From: Scylla paramamosain
Taxonomy: Eukaryota > Arthropoda > Malacostraca > Decapoda > Portunidae
Assembly (NCBI RefSeq): GCF_035594125.1
Contig: NW_026973698.1
Coordinates: forward strand, 48,501-112,500
Direction: 5' to 3'
DNA length: 64,000 nt
The notes beneath the pieces are model-generated. The model was not told the DNA's origin, made no database searches, and saw nothing but the letters and a program-made list of their open reading frames with translations. Below, one piece after another: positions 50,292 through 61,100 of this stretch. Position 1 is the stretch's first letter. Each line of letters opens with the position of its first letter. A program made the position numbers and the translations under genes.

Positions 50292-52877
50292 GAAACCGAT
50301 ACCCTCCTTGCTGAAGTCGGTCATGGCAATAGTGGGCCTGGAGCGGTCGTAGAATGCCAGCCCGTCCTTGGCCAGCTGGCAGACCGTCTCCTTAGCTTGC
50401 TGGAATTTTTCCTGTAGGTGTTCGTCCCAGTACACTCGTTTACCCTGCGGTCTCTTCAGTAGGTCTCTGAACGGCTCCATGATGGGGGCAGTGGCGATGA
50501 AGGGAGCCAGCTGGTTCACGAACCCGAACCACGACCTGATGTCGGTCAGGGTGGGCTTGGCTGGCATGCTGAAGTCCCGCACTGCTGCCAGACGCTCGTC
50601 GGTGGGTTTGTAGGACTCCCAGCCCACATGAAAGCCCACGAATTCCACTTCCCTCCGGCCAAACCGGAACTTCTCGGGCTTCAACGTAATGCCCTGCCTG
50701 GCACACGCCTCCAGCAGCTCGTAGGCGTGCCAGAATGCCCCCTCCACGGACTCGTCGTGTAGGAGGGTGTCGTCGATGCACTTAAACTTGCGTTGGATGT
50801 CCACTAGGGCGTCGTCGAAGCGCTTGGTGTAGGCGTCAGGGGCCGCGCAGTGGCCCATGGGGGTCCGCCGGTACCTGTACCGCCCCCAGGGTGTGATGAA
50901 GGTGGTGAGTTTCCGGCTTTCCTCTTCCAGTTCCACCTGATGGAAACCCCAGTGGGCGTCGGCGACGGTCTTGAACGTGTGGGCAGGGATGGCCGCCACC
51001 ATGTCGAAAGGGGTGGGCGTGTGGTGCGTCTCCCGGAGGCAGACGGCGTTAAGCTTCTGATAGTCGACCGTGCGTCGCGGCTGGCCCGACTTCTTTGCCA
51101 CGACGACCATCCTGGCACACCACCTTGTCGCCTCCCCGGCTGGGACCGGCTCGATGACTCCCATGCGTACGTCCTCGTCCAGCTGTTTCTTTACTTCCGC
51201 CTCCCAATGACGTGGTACGGGGGCCGGGGTGTGGCAGGTGTGAGGTACGGCGTCGGGGAGCAGGTGGATACGGTGTGGCTCACCTGCCATGACAGGGAGT
51301 GGGCAGCGGCCTACGTTGAAGGTTGATGATGAGAAATGGCGAAGGAGCCACTCCTCCAGGCGGCCCACGTTCTCCTCCAGGGGTGGCAGGGGGATGGCCG
51401 CGGGTCTTGTCGGCGCCTCCGTCAGGCCAGGCTGGCGAGCGGGCGGCGCCTGGGATGCGCCCGCCGCAACCTGTGTGTGACGGGGAAAGTCCCGGGGCAC
51501 GAGTCCAAGCTCCATGCACGTACTGAGTGAGAGGAAGAGGTGACGTGCAGAGTCCACAAAGCAAATCTCCTGGGTGGACGAGCGGCCCCCGTGGGATATG
51601 GTGCACACTGCAGAGCCCAGCAGCTGGAGGGGCATGTTGGCGATGTCTCTCAGGCCAGCCCGACGCTTCAATTGCGTAGGCCGTAAAGAGAGGGAGGTGA
51701 GAAGCCCCCTGCCGCCCACACACACCTGGGCCCCTGTGTCGGCCACGGCCATCACCTCGCACGTTGCACGCCCCCCACTGGTGACGGAGACGTGGAGCGT
51801 CGGGTGGGGGCACGGAGCGGTGCCAGCCACCAGCACGGCCCCAGACGTCAGCTGGGGGACCGAGACAGCCGCCTCCAAGCCTGGGGTCGTTGATCTCCTC
51901 CCGCCGCTGCGACACATTTTCTCGACATGTCCGGGTTTCCCACATTTGTAGCAGTTCAGCGACCTGGCGGGGCAGTGTACTCTCCCAGGGGCGTGAGTAC
52001 CTCCACAGTTGCCACAGGGCTTCTCGACGGGGGTGTGGGGGCGGTTGGCGGGTGGGCGCGTGCGCACCGAGGCTGGCGCGGGGTGCCGGTGTGCTCCAGC
52101 TACCACCTCCTGTGCCACGTCTGGCAACGGCGCGTCAAGCTCAGCCCCCGCCACTTCCCGCGTAAAACTCCCGCCAAAGTTGGCGTCCCTGGCAGCGGAT
52201 TCAAATGTAAGGCAGAATGTTCGTAGCTTATCAACACTGGTAAACTGTTTACACAACTGGAATACCTCTCTCTTCATCACCGGATCGCTTAGGCCGCCCA
52301 TCAACTTCCGCAGCAGCATGTATTCCGCCAAATCATCACCACACGAAGGGCACTGAAACCCGCAGTCGGCGGCAGTCTGGGAACACTGCCTGAAGAAGTC
52401 CGAGACTGACTCACCGGGCGCCTGACGGCTACTGAAGAAGGTGCTCCACACGGCCGCCTGGTTGGTTCCCTTCAGTACCAGGTTCTCGATGGCGTCCAGT
52501 GCCTCGGTCGTCGACAGGGCCTCCCATTGCAGCATGGTGTACCTTGTGTCCAGCGTGCGTTGCAGGGCCGGTGTGCAGAGAAGGCGGATGTGTAGCACGG
52601 CCTCCGGCGCGCCCCATTGGTTCAGCCTAACCCAGCACTCGGCAGACCTCCTCCAGGAACGAAACGAGGCTGTGGACATCTCAGCCTCACACTTCTCCGG
52701 CGTGGCAGAGGTCGGGACTCTGGAGGCAGGCGACCGGCGTGCGAGGGCTTGTTGCATGGCCATCAGCGCCTGCTGCATCTCCAGTGTGGTGGCGAGATGG
52801 CTGCTGGGGACCCCAGGTGTCCTAGGTGTCCTGGGAGCCCTTGACGTGGTTGTGTGGAAGCGGGGCCGGCCAGCCAT
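50287..52877 (-). CDS. gag-pol: outer element gag-pol, first part: Gag, protease, RT, start of RNase H
   Basis: The start is taken as ATG at 52877; an upstream in-frame GTG at 52892 also exists but lies in the primer-binding site. The first roughly 270 residues are Gag-like. Then come Cys/His motifs CGNCGGTHAPGRVHC and CYKCGKPGHVEKMC, and an aspartic protease with VADTGAQVCVGG. RT has RRTVDYQKLNAVC, ADAHWGFHQVEL, RRTPMGHCAAP and the active site CIDDTL (near 50760-50780), with Cys where Tyr is usual in YXDD. The frame enters RNase H (TDFSKEGIGFVV) and is then cut by the nested element. The last residues after 50287 come from its LTR. In phase with the second half, the whole frame would be 1463 codons with no stop. 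The start codon lies only 22 nt from the LTR, so there is almost no leader. Confidence 0.93.
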
Positions 52878-52881
52878 GGTT

Positions 52882-52899
52882 ACTCCAATCACTGCGCCA
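52882..52899 (-). promoter_or_regulatory. primer-binding site of the outer element
   Basis: The minus strand reads TGGCGCAGTGATTGG directly after the 5' LTR. It begins TGG as expected for tRNA priming; the tRNA is not identified. It overlaps the short leader before gag. Confidence 0.65.
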
Positions 52900-53039
52900 T
52901 GTAGGGTGTAAGGAAGACGCAGTACTTCCTTAAGACCTTTATTCCCTCGACTGGCCCCGAGAGCGGCAGAGCGTACAGTGGTGCCGGGAGGGCCAACATA
53001 TCGTACCGTATGGGATAGATATAACAGCTATATCCTACA
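52900..53039 (-). repeat. 5' LTR of the outer element
   Basis: 140 bp, with TG/CA ends, and two differences from the other copy. An LTR this short is at the low end for Ty3/gypsy elements. Confidence 0.95.
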
Positions 53040-53250
53040 GTCAGTAATCCAGAAATCTTGTTAATCTGTCACTCATACCATAAAACACTCTTAAAAACCC
53101 ACCTAACTTCATCACGATTATTTTCAAAGGCAACAAAGATGATTTGCTGTATTATGAAGCGTTTCTCCTGTTAATAGTGTGGATATTGTGTTAATATGTC
53201 ACTATAAATATAAAAACATCGTAAAAAAAACTCGTATAAATTCGTCTGTG
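53040..53250. repeat. GTCAG duplication, then remainder of second and third copies of the 129-bp repeat
   Basis: GTCAG (53040-53044) is the right target duplication. The interrupted second copy resumes after it (GTTAATCTGTCACT, AAAACACTCTTAAAAACC), and the third copy has TATTTTCAAAG at 53119. The third copy is more diverged in its second half. Confidence 0.9.
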
Positions 53251-53473
53251 TAGAGTCCTTTGAAAGTAGTGGTGTTGTGGCGTAGAAGAGTTTGGAAATA
53301 TAGTCCTTAGAGGGAACATCACTGCCATTTAACAATACTCGGCTTATTAACAGTAAATAATGATATCTATCACTGCGCCTGCCACTGACATCTTCACTTC
53401 ATTTTCAGACTCATGAATGATTGCAAACAATGAATAAACAATAAAGTGAAGTGAAGTTTCGATCTCCACAATA
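53251..53473. other. unassigned sequence
   Basis: AT-rich sequence with no recognised feature. Confidence 0.4.
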
Positions 53474-54545
53474 ATTACTACATTAAGAACATAAGAACAT
53501 AAGAAATAGGAGAAGCTGCAAGAAGCGACGAGGCTTACACGTGGCAGTCCCTGTATGAAATATACCTACCTATTTCCACCTATCATCCCCATCCATAAAC
53601 CCGTCTAATCTTCTCTTAAAGCTCCCTAATGTCTTAGCACTAACAACATGATTACTGAGTCCGTTCCACTCATCTACCACTCTATTTGAGAACCAATTTC
53701 TTCTTATTTCTTTGTTAAACCTAAATTTTTCAAGCTTGAACCCGTTATTTCTTGTTCCCTGGATGCTGATCCTAAGAATTTTGCTTACATTCCCTTATCC
53801 CACTTAACCCACATAACCCTTATCCCACTTAAAGACTTCTATCAGGTCCCTTCTTAACCTACATCTCTCTAAAGAATGTAGATTTAACAGCTTCAACCTC
53901 GCCTCGTAAGGAATACTCCTCATCCCCTGTATCCTTTTAGTCATTCTCCTCTGTACTGATTCTAATAGACCTATACCTTTCGTGTAATGTGGGGACCAGA
54001 ACTGCACAGCGTAGTCTAGATGAGGTCTGACCAGCGCCAGGTATAACTTTAATATTACTTCCGGCCTTCTACTTTTAACACTCCTAAAAATTAATCCTAG
54101 TACCCTATTTGCCTTGTTTCTGGCTTCTATGCATTGTTTCCCTAGACGGAGATCAGAGCTAACTATAACTCCTAAATCTTTCTCGTACCCTGTACCTACC
54201 ACAGTTTGGTTGTTTAATGTGTACCTATTGTGTGGGTTTCCTCTACCTACGCTAAGCACTTTGCATTTATTGATATTAAATTGCATTTGCCATCTATCCG
54301 TCCATTCATTCATTCTATCTAAGTCTGTCTGCAAGGCGATGGCATCCGAATCTGACCTAATTAATCTACCTATCTTTGTGTCATCCGCAAATTTACTAAC
54401 ATCACTACTAATTCCACTATCCAAGTCATTGATATATATTAGAAATAACAATGGCCCTAATACTGATCCCTGTGTCACCCCACTAATTACATGACCCCAC
54501 TCCACTAATTACATGACCCCACTCACTAATTACATGACCCCACTC
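53474..54545 (-). pseudogene. 5'-truncated CR1-like LINE (RT C-terminal half and 3' UTR)
   Basis: On the minus strand it encodes the RT palm and thumb: GVTQGSVLGPLLFLIYINDL, KFADDTKIGRLI (FADD active site), KDLGVIVSSDLRLG, RPHLDYAVQFWSPHY, ESVQRRMTKRIQGM and YEARLKLLNLHSLERCRLRRD. The open frame stops at 53804 next to a short GTTAAGTGGGATAAGGG-type duplication. The remaining C-terminus (NRVVDEWNGLSNHVV, SFKRRLDGFMD) is still readable in other frames to about 53570. The 3' end has two to three copies of an octamer, TTCTTATG, at 53476-53500. CR1 elements characteristically end in octamer repeats of this type, which supports the clade. The 5' end is cut at a small triplication. Confidence 0.9.
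54481..54545. repeat. three copies of a 21-22 bp repeat at the LINE truncation point
   Basis: CACTAATTACATGACCCCAC occurs at 54481, 54503 and 54524. On the minus strand it encodes EWGHVISG, so a short piece of RT was amplified exactly at the 5' truncation boundary. Confidence 0.9.
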
Positions 54546-54884
54546 AGTGTGTAAGCTGCTTTGTGTGAAGAGCTGCAGTGCTTGGTGTGGTGCCTTTGCT
54601 ACTGTGTAAAGTACCTACATTGTAAGTTGTATCAGTGTGTAAGTTATTAGTGTAAGTTTCATTAGTGTGTAAGGTAGCAAGATTGTAAGCTGTACTGGTG
54701 TGTAAGTCATTAGAGTGTAAGTTCCAGTAGTGTGCGAGGTGCCTACATTGTAAGTGGTATTAGTATATAAGTTAGATTGTAAGTTGTATTAGTATATAAG
54801 TTACTAGACTGTAAGTTACCTAAGTCATAAGTTGTATTGGTGTACAAGTTACAAGACCATAAGTTGTATTAGTGCTACAGTGTT
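54546..54884. repeat. degenerate GTAAGTTGTATTAGTGT minisatellite
   Basis: GTAAGTT- and GTGTAAGT-type words recur about every 15-17 bp, often in pairs making units of about 32 bp. Copies are strongly diverged at the left end and more regular from 54730 to 54870. Confidence 0.8.
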
Positions 54885-55202
54885 CATGGATGGATGGATA
54901 AGTGATAAATAAATGAGTGGATAGGTGGATGAGTAGATGGATGGATGGATGAGTGGATACATGCATGGATGGATAGATGAGTGGATGGTGGGTGGATGGA
55001 CGGACGGATAAGTAGATGCATGGATGGATGGGTGAATAAGTGGATAGGTGGATGGATGAAAGAGTGGATGAATGAGTGGATAGATGAATAGGTGGATGGG
55101 TGAGTGGATAGATGGATGAGTGGATGAGTGGATGGATGAGTTGATAGATGCGTGGATGGATGGATAGACGGATGGATGGATGGATGGATGGATGGATGGG
55201 TG
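54885..55202. repeat. (GGAT)n tetranucleotide array
   Basis: Imperfect GGAT/GAGTGGAT repeats, becoming pure GGAT near 55172-55195. The minus frame (Ile-His-Pro-Ser repeats) is compositional. The LTR element begins at its right edge, so the array is probably the insertion target. Confidence 0.93.
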
Positions 55203-55880
55203 TGTAACGGTGTCACATAATTAATAATAATGTGTATTGTATTTATAATGCCTTGCTTGATTAGCAATATAAGTGTATGTATACATATATGCATAAGTGC
55301 AAATAGTGGGTGTTGGCGCATAAGGGTGGGGCGGATATGATCACGCCACCCTACGTCACACACACACCATGGAACTTTCCATACTCCTTTTATTGCCATC
55401 GATAAGTAATCGATAGCACCTACATTACAGTATCTAAGTATTCTCCATAGTTAATCTCTCCCTAATGTATTTTGGCATGTATTACTCTTAGCTATAAGTA
55501 GCTTTTCCCTTGCCTTATTTATGTAATTAGAGAGTAATAATTATGAATATATGCATGTACTGTGAGTGCGGTCAACCCGCCCCTATTTCTACTGTCAGCA
55601 CTTTTTGAAGGCGCTAAGCGTCCCTTGTGCCGGCTTCGGCAGTCTCTTGCCAGGGTGTAACGCTGTACCACGCAGAGGACATCCGTTGTCCCGTACGCGC
55701 CACACCCTTCTCCAGAACTCTGTACATATATCTAAATATACCTATTTTTATACGTTCACCTTTGACATTCACCTGAAAACCACAGAAACTCACCAAGAGT
55801 GACTTTACCTATTATATAAAGGTAAGAAACTAATGAACAGTGTCCAGTGGTAATTGATAATTCAAAACCACCCCGGAACA
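55203..55880 (+). repeat. 5' LTR of the env-bearing element
   Basis: It starts TGTAACGGTGTC. The end is placed at GGAACA (55880) because a primer-site-like TGGTGGCAGC follows and LTRs end in CA; this boundary is inference because the second copy runs out of the window. It contains TATAAG (55491-55496), two ATCGATA words (55398-55404 and 55409-55415) and an AAAG/GTAAGA splice-donor-like site at 55818-55827. Confidence 0.85.
55818..55827 (+). other. candidate 5' splice site for env mRNA
   Basis: AAAG then GTAAGA (cut after 55821) is a near-perfect donor, placed late in the 5' LTR. Paired with the acceptor-like site before env it could yield a spliced env message. This is prediction only. Confidence 0.35.
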
Positions 55881-55898
55881 TTTGGTGGCAGCTTAATG
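55881..55898 (+). promoter_or_regulatory. primer-binding-site candidate of the env-bearing element
   Basis: TTTGGTGGCAGCTTAATG follows the inferred LTR end. TGG at 55883-55885 would pair with a tRNA CCA end after a two-base spacer. The tRNA is not determined. Confidence 0.55.
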
Positions 55899-55910
55899 AG
55901 ATACGAATAA

Positions 55911-55994
55911 CTAACTCCAGTGCCAAGTGCAACAACAATAAACAGTGGTTGACTAACTCCAGTGCCAAGTGCAACAACAATAAACAGTGGTTGA
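55911..55994 (+). repeat. 42-bp tandem duplication in the element's leader
   Basis: Two identical 42-bp units (55911-55952 and 55953-55994), each starting CTAACTCCAGTGCCAAGTGC and ending AAACAGTGGTTGA. A perfect duplication just downstream of the primer-binding region must be recent or maintained by function. Confidence 0.95.
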
Positions 55995-56862
55995 AAGTGA
56001 AGTGGTGAACGGACACAGTGAACGGAGAAAACGGCAACCAGTGGCAGGGTAGTGAGGAGAGCAGAGGAGCGAGCCGGCGTTGTTTACAAAACTTACGCTG
56101 ACACACCAAAACACTCGCACCAAGCCAAGAGCGACGCACCTAACGGTCTCGCCTTACTCACCCAGCCTGCCACTCCCAAGATTCATTTCTCTTTGTTATT
56201 AAAGGAGGAGACTTAAAAGACTCGAGGAGAAACCTAACAATTCTTTGGTTTCCCCTCGGTCTAATTATTCGTCGTAGATTCTCGGCGAAGACATCATCGG
56301 CGCAGACATTCTCGGCGCAGACCAACACATCTTCCACCTGCAGGAATCCTGCAGGATTCTACAAGAACACTACTATCCTAAGAGGAGCTTCCCAAGACGG
56401 AAGGAATCTTCCTAAGAAGAAGATATATATATCTATCTATATATATATTTTTTTTTTAAGTGTGAATTTCTCCGGCTACAGTCGTGAGTACAGACACTTA
56501 GTGGTACACCACACCAATATTAAATAAAACACTTGTGGTAACGCAAACACTGTTAGGGTTCATGTATAACTCACCTATTTCAATGATGTTACTTATGTGG
56601 AAATTAAAATAATTTAGTTTGCCTCTTAAACACCGTTTTCTTTTTCGGCTGGACGGAGCGCTCGCTCTCGTTTTCTTTTAAGTGTTCAGGGATAACTAGG
56701 ATAATTCCATTTCTGTCCCTAAACCTTCAATTCTGTTAAAATTTTCACACTTCTCAAAATACTAACCATTCATCCTTTAAGAGTGGAAACGCCTTTGGAC
56801 GATGGAAACGTAATTTAAGTGTGTAATTAATACCTAATTAAGATAGTAATAATACTACATTT
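55995..56862 (+). other. 5' leader of the env-bearing element
   Basis: About 870 nt before gag without a convincing open frame. It contains a triplicated CTCGGCG/ATCGGCG-CAGACAT-type segment (56280-56320) and a short TATATATC run near 56425-56447. It presumably carries packaging signals, which I cannot locate. Confidence 0.6.
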
Positions 56863-58152
56863 ATGGATAAAGCTGATAAGTTAGCTGAAATCTATGAACT
56901 GGAGTGTCAGTTCCAAGCGGATAATAGTGACACTAGATCATCAGAAGCACTATCAACGGAACCAAAAGCCACTACAGTGGAAAATACCGTGCCTCATGAG
57001 GACGGAAACGTGTTGATTACAAGATCAGGGAATAAATACCCATCATTATCAGCAGCAACCATGGCTAATCCTAATGCTTCTGCTTCAGCCTCTACTGGCT
57101 CTCCTTATGCCTTGCATGCATCTACTACACTTAAGGTACTTCCTATTCCTGAAACAATATCAGCATTTCGCGGAGAAAACCCGCAAGAAAGGGCTCATGA
57201 TTTCATCCGTTTGTGTGAGGATGTTATGACAAGAGCAAATACTATCACCAATGAAGACAAGATCTCTTTCGTCAGATCTAAATTGGCTGGAGAAGCAGCA
57301 CACATGATGAATACCAGCGCTTTTAGTCCACTTGAAATAGGGACTAGTTATGCAAATTTCAAGAAAAATTTCTTGAACATTTTTGGGGGTAAGAGTCAAA
57401 CTGACCTCATGGTACTAGCCTCCAAGGTGGGTCTTAGATTTGCAGCTGAAATTAACTCTCTTCACGAAATGAAAGCCTTAATCCCTACACACCAGTTCGT
57501 AACGGACTTCATGGATGTCTTACGACTTAACAACTGGTTCCAAGGAAACAGTATGACAGAAACAGATTTCAGAAGACTTCTGGAATTCATCTTTTACATA
57601 TCATTGGTGAATGGGGAAGTGAAGAAAACCGCAAGTCATTTTCGCTTTAAACCGGGAGACACAGTAGCTGACCTTGCAGTCCTGATTCGGGAGAAAAGAG
57701 GGCTATCTGGTGCCTCTCCGGAAACTCAAACCTCATTGGTTGCTCCACTCATGGATGACGACCAATCTCAACCTTGTGCGGCAACCATGGCGAGGCCTGG
57801 AAATGTCTGTTCGTACTGCCATAAAATAGGTCATGTTGAAAAAAGATGTTATAAGAAACAAAAGGACCAGAAATTGGCAGCAAATAAATCCGACTTGGAG
57901 AACAAAACAAAAGAGGGTAATCTCTCTGTTAGACCAAAACCAGGTGCATCGCCCCAAGTGAAAACTGATAGGACAAGATCCTACAGGGACGTCGCTACCC
58001 AATACTGCCTCATACATGGCCAGTGTAAACACTCATCAGAGCAATGTAAAGATATAATCAATATGAGAATTGAAAAACAGGCCAGAGCTAACCTGAACAG
58101 TACAAGGCAGTCGGGGGAAGACCAGCGAACAGTAGTAAACAAACCCGACTAA
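56863..58152 (+). CDS. gag: Gag of the errantivirus-like element
   Basis: 429 residues. It forms the particle and binds the element's RNA. The N-terminal roughly 85 residues are Ser/Thr/Ala-rich. A capsid-like region follows at about 90-290 (LPIPETISAFRGENPQERAH, KISFVRSKLAGEAAHMM, FKKNFLNIFGG), typical of Ty3/gypsy capsids. The C-terminal third has a CCHC zinc knuckle CSYCHKIGHVEKRC (about 321-334) and a second Cys/His group, CLIHGQCKHSSEQC. ATG 56863 is the first in the frame after the leader. The frame stops at 58150-58152. The pol frame (-1 relative to gag) is already open from 58092, so the two overlap by about 60 nt, which fits expression of pol by -1 ribosomal frameshifting, although I found no textbook slippery heptamer. 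Confidence 0.92.
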   Translation: MDKADKLAEIYELECQFQADNSDTRSSEALSTEPKATTVENTVPHEDGNVLITRSGNKYPSLSAATMANPNASASASTGSPYALHASTTLKVLPIPETISAFRGENPQERAHDFIRLCEDVMTRANTITNEDKISFVRSKLAGEAAHMMNTSAFSPLEIGTSYANFKKNFLNIFGGKSQTDLMVLASKVGLRFAAEINSLHEMKALIPTHQFVTDFMDVLRLNNWFQGNSMTETDFRRLLEFIFYISLVNGEVKKTASHFRFKPGDTVADLAVLIREKRGLSGASPETQTSLVAPLMDDDQSQPCAATMARPGNVCSYCHKIGHVEKRCYKKQKDQKLAANKSDLENKTKEGNLSVRPKPGASPQVKTDRTRSYRDVATQYCLIHGQCKHSSEQCKDIINMRIEKQARANLNSTRQSGEDQRTVVNKPD

Positions 58153-61100
58153 AACATCTAAATGCGCAAGACGCTGAGGCAGCAGATTCTTCTGACATGT
58201 CAGTGCATTCAACCATAAATGCTGCCAACAACCAAACAAACATAATGGCATTACCAACTAGGGTAGGTAAGCATCGCTTATCTTTGGCTGTAGACACTGG
58301 AGCCACAGTAAACGTGATCTCTGAAGAATCTTACAAGATACTGAAACGGAATTCACGCGGTGGTAAATGGATACTCCGTCCAAGTGACTTGAATCTTTCT
58401 GGTGTCACAGGGTCAGCCCTGAAAATCTTAGGAAAAATTTCCTTACCAATAAGTCTATCTAAGCATACTCAGCTTATTCAAACTGATTTCTATGTAGTCA
58501 GTAACTTTAAACTTCCTTCTGACGGCTTATTAGGGCTAAGAGCCATGAAGTCTCACCAGATAGTAATCTATCCAAAGCAAAATACAGTCATGTACTGCGG
58601 ACGACATCTGGAAGGGATGAAACATCCTGCACCTTTGGTTTCCAGGCAACCCAGAAACGGTTCTTTATCACGGAAGGGACAAAGATCCAATGGGGAGCCT
58701 CAAACGATTCCATCTGTCCGGTCTCCTACGAGAGATAAGGATATAACAGAAGCATGGAGGGAAGCAAAAGCAATTGTCAATGCCAGTTATGACATTCCTG
58801 CTCGTGTGGCAAAACGGATTACAATTCGTGTTCCAGAAGCTCCTGTAGGCAGTGACATCTGTCTTGAAGGTATAGGTAATGTTAGGCGATTGGCTGTTGA
58901 ATCGACTCTTTCCACAATTAGAAAGGGTCATGTCACTGATGCTTTGGTGGTGAACACTACTGGAAGTTCTGTAAGGATCAAACAAGGTCTTTTCCTTGGA
59001 AAGTGCCTGGTTTATGACAAGAAAGTGGTACCAGAACCCAGTATTCTGCCTGGAGCCTGCGTCTCTTCGGTGAGTCAGTCTGCTGTTGACACCGAGCTGG
59101 GGCAGGCGCCAACCCTATGTTCGTTTGTCAATGTTGTGGACTACCCCGAAATGAGGCCCGCGCTCTTGGACTTATTGGGGAAGTATCGCAATGTCCTGGC
59201 ACTACCTGGAGAATCCTTAGGTGTGACCGATCGAGCGGAACACCACATTAGGTTAAAACCAAACACTAAGCCAGTATATATACCAGCTTATCGTCTTTCT
59301 CATAGTCAGAGGGCGACTGTAGATGACATGATTCATGACATGATTGACAAGGGAGTGATTCAAGAATCGTGCTCTCCTTGGAATTCACCAATCTTTTTGG
59401 TTCCCAAGAAAGATAAATCTTTCAGGCCGGTAATCGACTTCCGGCGGGTTAATGATGTCACAGTGGATGATCATTATCCTTTACCTGTCCTGAGCGACCT
59501 TCTAATGTCCTTAGGTCGTGGAAATAAAATTTTCTCTAGTTTTAGACCTGTTGTCAGGATACTGGCAGGTTCCCTTAGCCCCCACTTCACGGGAAATAAC
59601 GGCGTTCAGTACGCCTAGTGGCCATTACGAATGGTTACGCATGCCTTTTGGATTAAAATCCGCTCCTTTAACATTCCAGAGAATGATTAACAGTATTTTC
59701 ACGGGTTTACTTGGCAAAACCGTGTTTGCATACCTGGATGATATAATCATCGCTAGTAAGGATCAAGAATCCCATCTGGAGAGTTTAAAATTAGTCCTCC
59801 AGAAGCTTGAAGAAGCTGGACTTAAAGCAAAGCTTTCTAAATGTGAATTTCTAAAAGCCAAAATAAAATTTCTTGGCCATGTAGTCGATGGTGAAGGAAT
59901 CCACACGGTGGATGAAAAGGTCATAGCTGTACAGAAGTTTCCTCAACCTAAATCGGTGGAGAATGTCAGATCTTTCCTAGGTCTTGCGGGATATTACCGT
60001 CCTTTCATCAAGAATTTTGCGGCAATTGCATCCCCACTTACTAAACTCCTTAAAAAGGATGTTGCTTTCCATTGGGAGGCTGCTCATGAACAAAGTTTCA
60101 ATGAATTAAAATCACTATTAACAAATGCACCTGTACTTGCTTTCCCAGAGCATTCAGAGCCGTTCATTATTTGCACGGATGCTTCTTCTCTAGGACTGGG
60201 AGCAGTACTGATGCAGACAGATGCCAGAGGCAAAAACTATGTAATAGCATATGCAAGTCGTGTGCTTAATCCAGCAGAGTCTAATTACTCTGTCACTCAT
60301 CAAGAAACACTTGCTGTAGTTTGGGCTTTAAAACATTTTAAGGACATTATCCTTGGATATCCAATTACAGTCTACACGGATCATGCACCCGTAATTGAAC
60401 TTTTCAAAGGGAAAAATTTAACTGGACGAGTGGCAAGATGGTACTGTACCATGCAGGAATTTGCTCCAGTAGTCAAGTACTTGCCAGGTCGTGCTAATGT
60501 AGTAGCCGACGCACTTTCACGAAATGTGCCTGTGGGAGCTGTCAGTGACTCGATCCCTGTAAATAACTTCACCTTGAGGGAATTAAGTAAAGCACAGCGA
60601 GAGCATGAAATATGGTCTAAGGTCATACATGCTCTGGAGTCAGGCGAAGAAGATAATCTTCCACGTCTACATATACCATTCTCTCAATTTTTCATGTCAC
60701 CAGACAATGTTCTGTGTCGACATAATCCCCAAATGGGAAAGTCTAGTAAACAACACATCATTCCTGAGAGTTTAGTCCATGTCATACTTATCTTAGTGCA
60801 CGACATGCCAAGTGCAGGACATCCAGGAAGAGAGCGAACTCTACAAGCAGCGCGTAAAAGCTATTATTGGCCTACCATGCGCACTGACATAGAAGATTAT
60901 GTTGCCAGGTGTATATCATGTGCAAAGCACAAGGGTGCGGTAAAAGGACCAGCCCCAATACTGGAATATCCACTACCTGAGCGACCTTGGGACATTGTCT
61001 CCATTGATCTTCTTCAATTACCCAAAAGTCAAAATGGCTCGCAGTATCTACTTGTGTGTGTAGACCATTTTTCAAGGTTTGTGGTTCTCTCACCTTTAAA

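Larger units (their letters stand above)
41056..53039 (-). mobile_element. outer Ty3/gypsy LTR retrotransposon, interrupted by a nested element
   Basis: Both ends carry 139/140-bp LTRs starting TG and ending CA, bounded by GTCAG duplications. The element reads on the minus strand. It has a tRNA-primer-binding-like TGGCGCAG directly after the 5' LTR, one long gag-pol frame, and a G-rich polypurine tract before the 3' LTR. Domain order is Gag (two zinc knuckles), protease, RT, RNase H, integrase. Without the nested element (43202-50286 plus one TSD) it would be about 4.9 kb. The two coding halves are in the same frame across the gap, so it was probably intact when it was interrupted. Its LTRs differ at two positions, so it is young, but older than its own insertion. 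Confidence 0.95.

Noticed and set aside
41401..52911. Plus-strand frames opposite the gag-pol genes of the nested elements
   Set aside because: They are shadows of the minus-strand coding regions and carry no family motifs.
55195..55202. Target-site duplication of the env-bearing element
   Set aside because: The left flank is a GGAT/TG repeat and the right flank lies outside the window, so no duplication can be defined.
54884..55399. Minus-strand frame of Ile-His-Pro-Ser repeats
   Set aside because: It is the translation of the GGAT array running into the LTR.
58092..58152. Canonical slippery heptamer for gag-pol frameshifting
   Set aside because: I checked the gag/pol overlap in the gag phase; GGGGGAA and AAACAAA lie there but neither fits X XXY YYZ, so no site is claimed.
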